Shown piece after piece: positions 32,553 to 44,563 of a DNA stretch of 64,000 nucleotides. The notes under the pieces are model-generated. The model was not told where the DNA came from, ran no database searches, and saw nothing but the letters and a program-made list of their open reading frames with translations. Position numbers and translations under genes: made by a program. The DNA comes from Acephala macrosclerotiorum (taxonomy: Eukaryota > Ascomycota > Leotiomycetes > Helotiales > Mollisiaceae), in contig MU119366.1 in the NCBI GenBank assembly GCA_014904845.1, positions 49,321-113,320 of the forward strand, written 5' to 3'. The number at the start of each line of letters is the position of its first letter. The first letter of the stretch is position 1.

Positions 32553-34269
32553 TCAAACCTTCTGCTCAGATATCTCATGATTTCTCCCCGCCGTATCACT
32601 CCTCGTCTCAACCTCATCCTCTTCACCCTTCTTCCTCTCAGCATCCCGTCTAGCCTGCCACCTCAAACCAAAATGTATTCCCACAAAAATAACAGTCGCC
32701 ACACAAGCAAACCCCAAATACAACTTCGCACCAATCCTCCAAAGCGGCGCCTCCTTCGCCGGGAATGCAGCTATCGGTACAAACGCACTTTGCAGATAGG
32801 ACAAAATAGTGCCTGTCGCGAATAGGACTGTCCTCACTTCCGGTTCTCCTTCGAGGTAAGTGGAGGCCCAGGCGCAGAGGAGCATGGTTGAAACCGAGCC
32901 GATGTAGTTCATGTACCAACCTGCCATGTAGGTGTGTTGATTGCTTGGACGAATGATGAGGATTATAAGGGATGTGATGTTGATTGCCTGCAATTGAAAT
33001 CAGTCGGGAGTTCACCGGAGCACAGATGAGAACTTACAGAATGCGTGAGCAGGAATGGTAATCGCTTGCCAGTCCAATCACTGAGTCCACTGAACAAAAG
33101 CTCGCAAACGAGAGCAATGGCTTGACCAGCGATGGGAAGATAATTTAGTTTTGCGACCGAGTATTTGAGTTTTCCGTTAGGAAGTTTCAGTGACTTAAGC
33201 CAGAGGTTGAAATAACTCGTCGGAGTCGTATTCGCACCAATCGCCCAAGCAATAGCAAAAGCCCACAACTGCCAGAACGTAAAACACCTCAAGAACCTCT
33301 TAACCGTAATTCCGATCTGTGGCTTTCTCCCAACACGCCTCGAACGCGCTAGAGCAATCTCGATATGTCTTGGCTTGAGGTACCATTTTGAGAGAGGGCT
33401 CTGACGATCAGGGAATCCAGGAAGAATGAAGAAAGCGCACAAAGCGATAAAAATGGTACAAATACCATTAATGATAAACGCCCACCTCCACCCCGAACGG
33501 CCCAATGCACCATTGAGATTGGTAGACAGCGCACCTTGCATCGCTCCTGATAACATGGCTCCAACTGGCTGCGCGATGTTATAGATACTCATCCGAAGAG
33601 CCATCTCATGAGGGAGGTACCATTGGCTGATGATAGTGAAGTATCCTGGCCAGGTGCAACCTTCGAAGAAACCGATCAGGAAACGAAGACCGTAGACTTG
33701 TTCGGATTTGGTGACGGTGGAGAGGCAGCAGGTCAGGATGCCCCACATTACTTCGCAGGCTGGGAGTCAGACTGAGGGGCCGATGTAGGAGATTGTGATG
33801 CAGGAGATGTAGAGCATCACCATGTAGCCGATGCTATGGAGTTTCAGAATTTGGACTTGGGAAACGAGAAATTTGGACTTACCTGAAATACGTGGTGAAG
33901 TAGTTTAGTTCATTCCCATATAGTTTCAGGTCTTCCTTCATACCAGACACGTATGCATTGCTCTAGTTGCGAGTCAGCAAGATCATCAACGCGAGGCACG
34001 AAAGCAAGATCTTACGATGTTGGTCTGATCAAGGTACTTGAATGTGTACCCCAAGAAGCCGATGGTCAGAAAGAACAGGTCGAGCCGCCAGACCTAAATA
34101 AAGAATCAGCGTCTATCAAATATATGGAGGGGGATGTTCTAACGAATGCCCTCTCCTCCTTAGGATCGATGTCATCCACAGGTTCACTGTCGACAGAAAT
34201 AACTCCGCTACCAGAGATCTTCTCACCAGGCAGCTGCCAGCTATCTGGCGTGACTTCCTTGGTCACCAT
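32553..34269 (-). pseudogene. MFS transporter (pantothenate/allantoate permease type) with one in-frame stop
   Basis: Five exons on the minus strand: 34269-34144, 34093-34016, 33962-33883, 33833-33038 and 32987-32553; all junctions keep frame, about 504 codons. The protein has the anion:cation symporter (Dal5/Tna1/Fen2-Liz1) pattern: RLDLFFLTIGFLGYTFKYLDQ, then SNAYVSGMKEDL and NYFTTYFSIGYM, R-F-L-I-G-F-F-E-G-C-T-W-P-G-Y, and a C-terminal N-Q-H-T-Y-M-A-G-W-Y-M-N-Y. About 12 hydrophobic segments fit a plasma-membrane uptake permease; the substrate is not assignable. In exon 4 the codon at 33769-33767 is TGA between G-P-S-V and L-P-A-C-E, where the family has W or a similar residue. A single stop in an otherwise clean gene means a recent loss, readthrough or a sequence error. 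Confidence 0.8.
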
Positions 34270-35889
34270 TCTTTGAGGTTCACCACTGTGGGAAGAACGA
34301 GTATCAACGGAAACTCGGACTAGGAATCAACACTGTTGCAGGCCAAACACCAGAAAACCTGGACCGGAGAAAGTGAAGCATTACTTTATACCTTATCCCG
34401 GCCATCATGAACTCTTGGGTTCTGGCCGTGCGCCTCAAGATGTTGACAAGATGGAGTCAAAATGCGTCAACTCGAGCGATAAAGACGTGCTTTCTATAAA
34501 TCCACCCTCACAGTGCTAAGCGACGCACCCTCTCCAACCTCGACTTCGGGGCATACGAAGAAATCAATAAAAATTGCAATTGAGAAAGGAGTTGAATGAG
34601 AACTTGGAGCAAGCATATAGATTCCATGGTTTTGGTTTCAGACCCTGATCTATATTGCTGGATGTTGTAGAACACTGGCTGAGCTTGATGTTCTCTTCCT
34701 CGCTTTTCGCTCGCATCCATTAGTGGGGGTTCCGTTTTTCACCTCGAGCCACTTTGAGGTATGTCTGCGGAGCATACATATAAGAGGCGATCCACAAGGT
34801 AAAGATCGCATCAGCCGGAGAAATAAAGACGTGCTTTTAGGGGTAAATAAAACAAGCGTAGGGGCCGAGGGCTGCCTATGAGATCGAAGCTTTCAGAAAC
34901 GGACCGGCGTTTGGCGGAATTGGCCACGCGGGGTATTCTCTCTGCATAAAACTTGGAACAGCTCTTCATCCGAAGCCGAGAATAAATAGCCATAACGTAA
35001 GTATTTATTTCAGGAGGAGCCACGCAGTTTGGAGCTCTGTAATGAAACTTTTTGTCGTGCAAGAGTCCGAACCTTGGGATGAGGGTCGACGTGGATTCGG
35101 ATTATAGCGCACACTCGCTAAAATTATAGGGGTAAGTATCGCCAGAGTGCCTCCGTAAAAAAAGGCCTGACCGTGCTCCCTGCTCAGGCCCAGCAGAGCA
35201 AATACACCTTACAGGTACCTTCGTTCTTGCATCGAGGATCTCCGCAGGTCTTGTAGCTAGAAAGCACAGCATACCAACATAAAAGATGCGCTGGAAGGCT
35301 TGAAACATCAGCTCATGCCTCATTATTTTCCTTAGTCCAAGTTGAGAATACACTGAGCAACAAAATGCTCGACTTGATGAAGAAGTCGGATGGATTGCGA
35401 CTTGCAACGAAGAGAAGGATGATTTGCAATAAATTTCGAATTTCCAAAAGTGGATGCTGAAGGGTCAAGGCAGGGTAGCGCTCGCTCGCCAAAGTTATAG
35501 GGGGGAGAGCAAAGCAAAGACTACGGTTAAGATTCCATCGCATTCGAGAATGAAAAACTTCCTCTATCCTTTAAATCTTGGTAGGCCCCAAGATCCTGTG
35601 TGGGTTCAAGCGGTTCGAAGGCACTTCATATAGGCAGATGAAACCTGGCACGCTGAAAGTCAAGCTCCCGTTAAGTAGACGTTTTCTGCTAGACATTCGA
35701 GATGTTGTTGCCAGATCACGAGGCAGATTCGCTCAGCCCCAGCCATGACTCAGCCTCTTTCACCCAGCCTCATTTGGCTTCACGACCGCCTTACCAACGT
35801 GACTCTGCTCAACATCGAAGTAATATTATTCATACTTTTCGGTCCTCATCGATCAGAAGTACCGACGCTGCCCGACGAGATAGAAAAAT
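34270..35889. other. Divergent intergenic region, 1.6 kb
   Basis: Lies between the transporter start and the first NACHT gene and should hold both promoters. Two similar short sequences occur on the plus strand, around 35107 (CTCGCTAAAATTATAGGGG) and 35485 (CTCGCTCGCCAAAGTTATAG), possibly remnants of one repeat. The minus-strand frames here are motif-free. Confidence 0.45.
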
Positions 35890-38673
35890 ATGGACCCACT
35901 CACGGTTCTGGGTCTTGCGTCGAATATTGTACAGCTTGTTACGTTTACCAGCGACCTCGTCTCGAGAGGCAACGAGATCTACAAATCAGCCGACGGGGTC
36001 CTAATCGAGAACCTAGAGTTAGAATCTATCACTACGACTCTACAGAAACTTGCCAGTTACTTGGTTGTTCCAGATCACCATTCACGGAGACCAACGAAGA
36101 CCGAGACACAACTTCAAGAGCTTTGCAATGGTTGCAAAGATGTCTCAGGACGACTGCTCAATGTCATTCAAGGCCTCAAAGCCAAGGAACCGCATGCGAA
36201 GTGGAACAGCTTTCGCCAAGCACTGAACAGTGTTTGGAAGGAAAATGACATTAGAGCGCTCGAGACGCGGCTGGAGCGTTACAGAAGGCAGATAGATACT
36301 ACCCTTTTGGTATCTCTTAGAGAATGTGTCCAGGAGCTATCTTCCCGCGAGCTCAATAACGGACAAGTGAGGAACGCCATGCTCAAGCAAGCGAAGGAGT
36401 CTTAAGCAGAACTCATCGATTGTTTCTTGAAAATCGACTGGAGATTGCAGAACCAACAAGATATGGCCGCGTTCTCATCTAAGCTATCAGCCACTACAAA
36501 ACACGAAAGGGAAACCATTCTGGAGGCGCAAATACTGGAAAGTCTCAGGTTCAACACCATGGTAGATCGCTTTGAAAGCATTGTGAAGGCACACAAGAAA
36601 ACGTTCGGCTGGGCATATATGAAAGACGAAGCACCAAACGCATTCAAATCTAAACCTGACAGCAGGACAAACAAAGTTGGTAGCACTACTAAAGAGAACG
36701 TGAAAGTGAGACATTGGAATAACTTGATGCGCTGGATGCAGAGCGATTCTTCCTTGTACTGGATCACAGGAAAGCCTGGCTCTGGCAAATCGACTCATGA
36801 AGTTCCTACACAACGACTCCCGAACGCGTCAAAGTCTAGCTAAGTGGAGTGGGAAATCCTCTCTGGTAATTGCCGGCTTCTTCTTCTGGAATGCTGGGAC
36901 GACAATGCAAACCTCAAAGCTTGGCCTACTTCAGACTCTTCTTTATGATGCTATCAAGCATAACTCGACACTCATTCAAAGGCTGTTTCCTCAGCGGTGG
37001 AAGTTATATCAGATATTTGGTGGTGATCTGCGCCCGTGGTCCATGACAGAGCTTGCTCAAGGATTTGACACACTGGTCTCAGATACCGAAACAAGATTCT
37101 GCTTTTTCATTGATGGGCTCGACGAATTCGATGGAGACGGAAGTGAGCTGGTGAGTTCGTCTATGAGACTTTGTCATCGAGAACAAACGTCAAGTTATGT
37201 GTAGCTAGCAGGCCCTGGCTTGTATTTGAAGACGCCTTTAAAAGCCAACCATCGCTTCGATTGGAGGAATTGACTGCACCAGACATTCACTTGTATGTCA
37301 CGGAAAATCTCCGGGGCAACAGTATGTTTCTCGAACTTGAAAAGCTTCGACCCGATGATGCCCAGCACCTCGTCAATCAAGTAACCGGGAAAGCATCCGG
37401 GGTGTTTCTATGGGTTTGCCTTGTAGTTCTCTCGCTACTCGAAGGCCTGCGAGATGGCGATAGCATTGCAGACCTGCAATACCGACTTTCCCTACTCCCA
37501 TCTGATCTAGAAAAGCTGTTCGCAAAGATTCTGGAGCGCCTGAACCCGTTCTACTTTCGTCAAGCGTCTAGAATGTTCCAACTTGTCCGAGCGGCGTCTC
37601 AATCTTTGACACTTCTCCAATTGTCTCTTGCAGAAGAAGGATTTGATAAGGCTATGTCAGCTAAAGTCAAACCCATACCCGAAGAGGAGCTTCAATTTCG
37701 CGCAGAGACCATGAGACGCCGACTGAGCAGCCGGTGTAAGGGCCTTATAGAAGCACCAGCTTTTAGATCAGACGGACCTAACGCCAAGATACAATACCTG
37801 CATCGAACCGTGAGAGACTATCTCAACACGCCTAGCGCCTGGAACTATCTTGTCTTAGGCACAGACCCATCTTTTGACCCGGATATCTTACTCTCCAGCG
37901 CTTCTCTCTTTTGCATAAAGGTTCTGCCACAGAGCGCCTGGGATGATCTTGTGCTGACCTACTTCTGGGAGCAATTGAACTTTTGCGTGAATCACTCTCT
38001 TCAATTCGAGGAAAGGGCAAACGATGTCTACATTTCAGTTCTGAGCGAACTTGAAAGAACAGCAGATGTTATATTCAGCCGCCCTATATCCAAAGGTAGC
38101 AAGACTTTACTCCACGACAATAGTGCAGGAGATATATCGATGGTACCTACTGGGGTACTACCGGATGATTCACATTGGGTTAGGACAGAGACCGGAATTC
38201 GAGGAACTCCGAGAGCGTTCTTCGACTACGCTTTCCGACGCCAGCTTTACTCGTATGTCAACTACAAGCTAGTCAAAGGCTTCTCGCTAGACCGGCAGAT
38301 TGACACGCACTCGTTTGTCCACGTTGCAGCAAGATCAAGGGACATCCCCATGCTGAAGGTTCTTTTCCAAAACGGAGCGCAAGTGTCGGCAGTGACATGG
38401 GGCTTACTGGCGGTGCAAATACAACTCCGGCAAGAAGAACCAAAAGAGCTCGAAAAGCTGGCGGAAATCGTCGGTCTGTACCTTGAAAGCGGATCAGACC
38501 TCCCGAGTGCTGTTCAAGGAGACACTTTGGATGTCATGATCAGGAAGTCTTTCGGGGATTGGGACTCGGCCAGAACTCAAGTACTTTTGGAGAAACTGGC
38601 AACGGCAAAGGTAGCTCAAAGGAGGAAACAGAAGGGAATTTCACGTTTCTTTGGGGGATTTTTGAAGCGATGA
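35890..38673 (+). pseudogene. NACHT NTPase (fungal NLR-like) gene 1, broken
   Basis: The start MDPLTVLGLASNIVQLVTF is the typical opening of fungal STAND N-terminal (HeLo-like/NACHT-associated) domains. The first frame stops with TAA at 36403-36405 (after A-K-E-S, before A-E-L-I-D-C-F) and then continues. The NACHT P-loop G-K-P-G-S-G-K-S-T ends at 36795; the frame shifts right after it, continuing with MKFLHNDSRTRQSL. Walker B is FFIDGLDEFDGDG near 37110-37140, where the frame shifts again (~37150) before LCVASRPWLVFEDAF. The rest is open to 38673 and includes YLHRTVRDYL and a late region with ankyrin-like traits (V-H-V-A-A-R-S-R-D-I-P-M-L-K-V-L-F). Intact NLR-like proteins oligomerise on ligand sensing and trigger fungal cell death. 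One stop and two frameshifts make this a pseudogene unless they are sequence errors. Confidence 0.82.
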
Positions 38674-39550
38674 GGAAAGGCACAGTCATCTTATGTACCG
38701 TGGGGATATATCCATCGTTCGGTAGTTTTGATGGCAGGAAACTCTCACAGTAGAGAGCCCCTTGGAAAGAATGGATGTGAAGTTTCATATGGGGCAGAGA
38801 ACTATTTAGTACATCGCAGGGTCTGGACGTCCCTCACTCTCAAGAGAGGGATATCCGTCTCTATTTTCCGAGGGGCAGCCCAATTTCGAGAAGGGAAGAG
38901 ACATCCTGACCGTGCGACGTGTAATAAATTCATCCTAACGTTCAAATAACAAAAAAGGACATACTTTTAACAGAATTCCATGTCTAGAATGCCGCTAGAA
39001 AATCAGACATGCAACAAATCTATAGAGGCAAAACCAAGGAGGCTGCTCGATATTGAGCTTGACTAAAATGCAACAAATTTTATCAAGATCAAAAGGCCCA
39101 AACGATACAAATGTTAAACTTCAGCTCCATGAAAAGTCGAGAAAAAATTAAATGCCGCATCGAGAGGCCTATCCTGATGAAGCGATTTTTTACCCCTCTC
39201 ATCATCATGCACGTGCTTAAAACACTTCAATTGACGAAAAGGTCGGATAAGTTGCGGCTTGTAACAAAATCTAAGGCTAGGTAGGGCTTCAGACATGGGC
39301 TAAGGGAAGTGGACGACGCGATTGATGTCTAAGATACTGATAATGGCGGAAAGAGGTCTAGTTAGAGCCAAGTCATGACAGAGTTTGAAACGACAGCTTT
39401 TGAGGTCTGATAGATTCCATTTTTGACGGAACTGAACGAAATTTTAACAGTAGCAGCTATGTGGCCAATGATATCTTGAGTCGGGAGAAATCTGCGCATC
39501 GACAGCTCACGATACTCCCGCAGCTGCACCACCGGCTCATCTACCAATTC
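38674..39550. other. Convergent intergenic region
   Basis: The 3' ends of NACHT genes 1 and 2 face each other here. No gene is supported; open frames at 38540-38949 overlap on both strands. Confidence 0.5.
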
Positions 39551-42310
39551 TTAGAGCTTTGAAGAGGATCCACCGAAGGATTCCTCTACTTGTTTGAATA
39601 CCTGTTCCATTTCTCGCAGACGCCTAGCTCGACTTCTCTGGGGAAAGTCGAGCTCCCGAAATAACTTCGTGATATTGCGGTGACCCCGCAGGGAAGCATA
39701 TGCAACTGCGAGAAGCTTTTCGTCGGCGCTATGTTCCTCTTGGCAGAGGGACATCCGAACTCCTTCAGTAAATCCAAACCAGGACATAAATTCTAATGTC
39801 GATCTGAATGGCGGAATGGTGGTGTATCGCTCGTATTTAGTAATGAATACTGCGAACCATGTTGTCCATGCCTTGGATTTAACATTGCACAGTTGAAGCG
39901 CTGCTGCAAGCAAATCATCACCCCTGGTCACCTTGCACTTTTTGAGATGATCAAACCAATTGCAAGAAGCATACTTGAGGAAACTGTGCTCCTCTAAATA
40001 AGCATTGATGGCGTCGATGCTCGTCGGATGATCTTCCTTCCACCAACCATGTTGATCCTGCTGGATATCCCGGCAAAGGAAGTCGTCTTCAAGAACTGGT
40101 GGGGTTTCAAATGTTTTGAACTGAAGATACTGTAGACAGGCTCTGGCAAGCATCTCATGAGCTGTTTTTGAAGCTATGGCATTTTTCCATACACCAGGAA
40201 AAGAACTAGGGTTATGTTCGGACTGCTGCAGGAGGTATTCTTTCGCCGTCTGATGAATCAAGTGTATTCTTCCATCCACAACATTGACGAAGAACCCAGA
40301 CAACTCTTGAATCGCGGTAGCGAACGCGGTGCCTGGAATGAGATCAACCTCCTCGACGCTGTTCTGATTCTGGCGCAGAGATAAAACATAGTTCATCTCG
40401 GAGATAGTAAGTGGTCTATTGGCTCCTAAGACTGCATGTAGAAGTGTTCTTGTTTTTCTAGGATTGGAACATTTGGATAGCATCGCATCGTAGAAATCCG
40501 AACAGGATATCGGGAGAGTTTCAAGAACGTCCGTTAAGTCGGTTTTGGATAAGGACGCGTTTTTGTCCAGCTCCTCAAATACGAACGAGACCCATAGATA
40601 ATTACGATTGCCTTTTGACAAAATCCAGTTTCGCAAAAGATCTGGCGCATCATCATCAATTTGAGTTCTTTTTTGTCGCAGTTCTCGAAACTTTTGGACC
40701 CACGAAATTATGAATAAGTCAACGTCCTTTCGAATTTGTTGTTGATCGGCGTCACTTCCACCCAAGCAAGCGAAATACTCGGAGCCAGGATGTGAGTCTT
40801 GCATGATATCCCGAATTCTACCGAGGGGACGACTGGTGATGATAACCTTGAGGCGTGATCTTTCCAAGGGTCCTTGGAGTATGAGGGTTAAACTTTCGAT
40901 AAGTCGGGCCCTCGATATCTCCTCACACTCATCAAGCCCATCTATAACCCAACGGACTTGTAATGGGACATCGCATCGTATCAAACTTCCAAACAAATCC
41001 CACAGATATTTGTAGGAAGATGTGTTGACAACGGTTTTACTTATCTTAAAGGCATATTCCAAGAGTTCCAGGTGCTCATGGAGGAGCTAGTGCAAAAGAG
41101 CCGACACAGCAGATCGTGCATCTCGGCGAGAGCCATCCTCGCCCTTGAAGAAGAAATAACAAACTGTTCTCTTGTGTGTATCTTTAGGTATAGGCACAAC
41201 TTCATTGTTTGAATTGAGGAAGTCCACAGCCCTTCGTGCGAGTACTGACTTCCCCATTGCGGGTCCAAGGGTGATTAATAGCAGGTTTGTATCCCCTTGC
41301 CACCATCTCAAGAAAGAGTGATTGCTGAGAAGCCATTCACAAGTTGTCGGCGCAGGTTTCGGAACCATATCCTTTTGCAACTCGTAGTCGCAGATATGGA
41401 ATGAGGCTAGAAATTGCGCTTGAGCTCTGTCGGTATGCCATTGCCGATCTTCATCGACCTTCGACTGAAGTTCAGTTTGTGTGAGTGTGTTGGCGCTCCA
41501 GTGTCGTTGTGTCTCAATCTTGTCGGCTAGATCCACTCTTGTAGGATCTTCTCGTTGTGTTTATGAAAGGTTCCGATATCGAAATCTTGCTCAAAGGGCC
41601 TCCAAATGAGCTTAAGGTCTAGATATTCACATCAGTTACTGTAAGTCGTATTGCAGATCAGAACGTCGAAACTTTCATAGCTTGATTTTGTTCCGTCTCA
41701 AAACTACTTTGACATCCCTGCAGAAGTATAGAACATCGAGGAAGGCTGCTGTGACAGCCGCGACCCGCTCGTGTCCAGTGAATAGTTTCTCATATACCTC
41801 GAATCGGGGGAGATGCTCGTCAATTTGAGATATCATGTCGGCAACGTTCTTGAAATATGAGCCGCATTGGTGTGTAAGCTATCTACCTGTTAGATGTCAC
41901 TCGGCCGCGAGTACCAAGGTTCTTACTTACATAGAGAATGACTCTGACCGCTCCCCATAAAGGGGCCAGTACGAGTGGGTATGTATTCGAAAGGACATCC
42001 AGGGCGGACCCATATCGATGGATTGTGTCAACGAAAGGAATTATTTTGTCGAGCATTTGTTTCGACCTGCTCATAGGATAGTAATTAGTAGGTGGTCGAA
42101 AGGATTTAGTAGGTGGACCGTCTGTAGAAGCACATACCTTGATGATTTGAAGCTGCGATCTGCGGCTTTCATGTCATCAGTAATGGTCTCGATTGAAGCC
42201 GTCTGATATATGTGCTGTTCTGCCGGTATCAAGCCCTGGGAGAATTGCCTATGTGCCCGCTCCCAAGCGGATGGCAACATTGGTGCGGGAGACTCGGTCG
42301 TGAGAGACAT
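39551..42310 (-). pseudogene. NACHT NTPase (fungal NLR-like) gene 2, broken
   Basis: Starts at the ATG at 42310. Early exons (42310-42138, ~42069-41931, then from 41878) encode an N-terminal domain like DUF7708 of fungal STAND proteins: IIPFVDTIHRYGSALDVL, PLWGAVRVILY, and L-P-R-F-E-V-Y-E-K-L-F. A stop at 41679-41677 precedes a further piece (L-K-L-I-W-R-P-F-E, about 41617-41545), and one missing base near 41540 is needed to enter the next frame (D-L-A-D-K-I-E-T-Q, from 41536). The P-loop reads L-I-T-L-G-P-A-M-G-K-S, lacking the first glycine of GxxxxGKS. An in-frame TAG at 41089-41087 separates A-L-L-H from L-L-H-E-H, probably once CAG. The remainder (to 39551) has VRWVIDGLDECEE, VIITSRPLGRI and IHLIHQTAKEYLL. 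It is a probable pseudogene. Confidence 0.8.
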
Positions 42311-43591
42311 TCTTTCAAACAATGTACGGGTTGGAGGCCGCGAGTGCGGATCGTGTGACCGACCGCAATTGCTGAAAAGAAAGAAAAGGGAAAGAAGAGA
42401 AGACCACAGAGACGGAGGGAGAAAATAGAAAAAGAGCAAAAAGATTTCTGTAGGCGCCTGGCACTGCCACCAAGGCTTTTTCTTTCTTCATACGAATGGC
42501 AGATGCAGATCTACACCTTGCAGTCTCGCACGAGTTGATTCTCCGTGTCTTATGCGGTGTGTTTTGCATGGATTTCGTTGGTGGAGGCTGAGCCGAATTC
42601 AGCATGTCTTCAGCACGTTTTCATGTGACCGCGCGTCAAACTGTAAGATCCATAAACTTCAGTGATCTGGGGTAGAGAGGTAATTAATAGCATAGAACAC
42701 TTCAACACGTGTCTTTACCCAGAATACACTCAACAATCCAATTGGTCGAGACGAGAATTGAATATCAGACGCGGGGTAGCTTCCGTATTTTTTTTACCCC
42801 TCCCGTTCAGCCTCCCCCAAAGCCTGTATATTTGTCACGTGCCAGGAGGAGTTGTGTGTTGGAGAGTCGGAGGTGCCCCTCCCGAGGAAGTGCCTTTCAA
42901 TTCGGGCCCTTTCTATGGAAGGGACAGAAGTCCGTACTTGAGCTCGGAGGAGTGTCCGTGTTCTAGTCTTTGAGAGACAGCACAGCCGAAAGAACTCTTC
43001 TGAAAGGAGAGATATCCGAGGAGGCACAGCCGACTGGCGGGAAGAACTTCCTGAATGGAGGGATGTCCGAAGGATTCGCGATGTGCAACAAAAGTTGATT
43101 GGAAGAAGTCTAGATCAATAAAAAGAAACTCTTTCGAAGGTTTCTTGACTCGCTGTGCTTGCATTTGACTGGTGCCATGACTCAAAGTTGAGGTTTTGAT
43201 GGTTCACTGCCGATTTATGGCTCTGCGCTTGCAGCTTCCTCCACGACAAGTAAATTCGAAAGGCGACGAAACATATTTACAAGTTACATTATTCAGTATT
43301 ATAAACATTAGGTAAAGGTTTTGCTGGAAGTTAGTGAGCGACATCGACCAAATCTTCACAACCACTTCCTAAAATGCCATAATTTTACACCCTACCAACC
43401 CACCCTTCACATTCTCCCAATCCAAATCATCAGTCAAATCCAATATTAGGTCATCGTGTGTTAGTTGGATGGCCGTGGGTATTCGTGTCTTTCATAACAT
43501 GTCTCACTCCCCACATATCGACTTGCTTTCCTTCCATATCCTCCCTGCATTATGCCATTCTCGCCATGAATAATTCTTAAAAGCGAGACGT
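42311..43591. other. Intergenic with an imperfect 44-bp duplication
   Basis: No gene is supported between NACHT gene 2 and the SUR7-family gene. Purine-rich tracts at 42370-42440. A two-unit repeat lies at about 42979-43072. Confidence 0.5.
42979..43072. repeat. Imperfect tandem duplication, ~44-bp period
   Basis: Two neighbouring copies beginning CACAGCCGA (at 42981 and 43025) and containing GAACT-TTC-TGAA-GGA and GATATCCGA/GATGTCCGA, about 75 percent alike by eye. Confidence 0.5.
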
Positions 43592-44563
43592 TTAGGCGTA
43601 CTCGTCCTTGACACGGCGCTGGCTGTCGTTGTCGACGAATGAGCCTCTAGCAGATCGTCTGCTGCGTTGACGACGGAAGAATCCGACGTTGCCGAGACCG
43701 CCAGATGTGGCGGCACCGCTTCGTGAGCTACGGACATTGTCATCCTTTCTGCCACCAGCACCACATCCGAGGAATAGGAATATTGTTGCGAGGAAGATGG
43801 CGGCCCATGCACCCCATGTGAATCCGAAGGCATAGCGACCGATGTGGGCGCTCATCCCGGCACTGGTGAACCGGTCTCTGGCTTGGACGAACTCGGCACT
43901 GGGAGAATGTTAGTTTGTGCTGAGATTGATGTAATGGAGTTGTTGAAAAAGACTTACGTCATCAGAGATGCGGCCAAGGAGAAGAAGAAGAGGGAGCCCA
44001 TGAGGATTATGCCTGAGAGACCAGATGCGAGACGGCTGCATGGAGCGAGGAGAGCAGTAAAGAATGCCATGACCGTGAAGAAAAGCGAGATGAGGTAGAA
44101 GACCCAACCGAAGCGCCAGAGGTAGTAGTAGTGGGTGCTTGTGGTGTGCTTTCCGTGGGAGCTACAACAATCAATCAGCATTTCGCTGCAGTCGCAGTGT
44201 TTGAGCAGTCTTACCCAATGAGTTCAGCCGGGGCGCCATCACTGTTTCCAACCCAGGCATATCCAAATGGCAGAGCTGGAACAGCGTTGCCGCAATTTGT
44301 ATTGCCAGATCCGCACACATAGAAGTATGTCCATTGAGAGACTGGCCGTGCGCCCGTAATCGAGGAGGTATCAGCTTGTAGGAAGTATGTCTTGTTGAGA
44401 GGTGTGCTGTTCGTAACTCCGCTGAGGACGACGAAGAACATGAGAACAAGAGCTCCTGCAATGAGGATGAGGGACACAATGCCCATAGCGCCACCTGCAG
44501 ACCTCAGCAACATTCCTCCCGGATCAATTGGGAGAACGCAAACTTACGAATTCCGGCAGCCAT
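43592..44563 (-). CDS. SUR7/PalI-family four-helix membrane protein
   Basis: Four exons on the minus strand: 44563-44548, 44494-44215, 44161-43958 and 43898-43592, with GTAAGT/GTAAGA donors and frame kept throughout; 268 residues. Topology fits the SUR7 family: a first membrane helix right after the start (G-I-V-S-L-I-L-I-A-G-A-L-V-L-M-F-F), an external loop with W-T-Y-F-Y-V-C and a later cysteine plus PALPFGYAWVGN, then helices in exon 3 (two) and at the start of exon 4, and a basic, serine-rich cytosolic tail. SUR7-family proteins sit in eisosome/MCC domains of the plasma membrane and affect wall and membrane organisation; whether this is the Sur7, Fmp45 or Pun1 orthologue cannot be told. 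It is the only clearly intact gene among the three NACHT genes. Confidence 0.88.

Noticed and set aside
36367..36409. 43-nt intron that would remove the first stop of NACHT gene 1
   Set aside because: Splicing it puts the downstream part out of frame and leads to an immediate stop.
37151..37204. GTGAGT...TAG intron in NACHT gene 1
   Set aside because: It would delete the conserved LCVASRPW segment and leave the following frame without family similarity; a frameshift explains the data better.
42709..42966. Overlapping frames near 42.7-43.2 kb
   Set aside because: Several frames on both strands overlap with no motif; the region is better described by the short duplication at 42979-43072.
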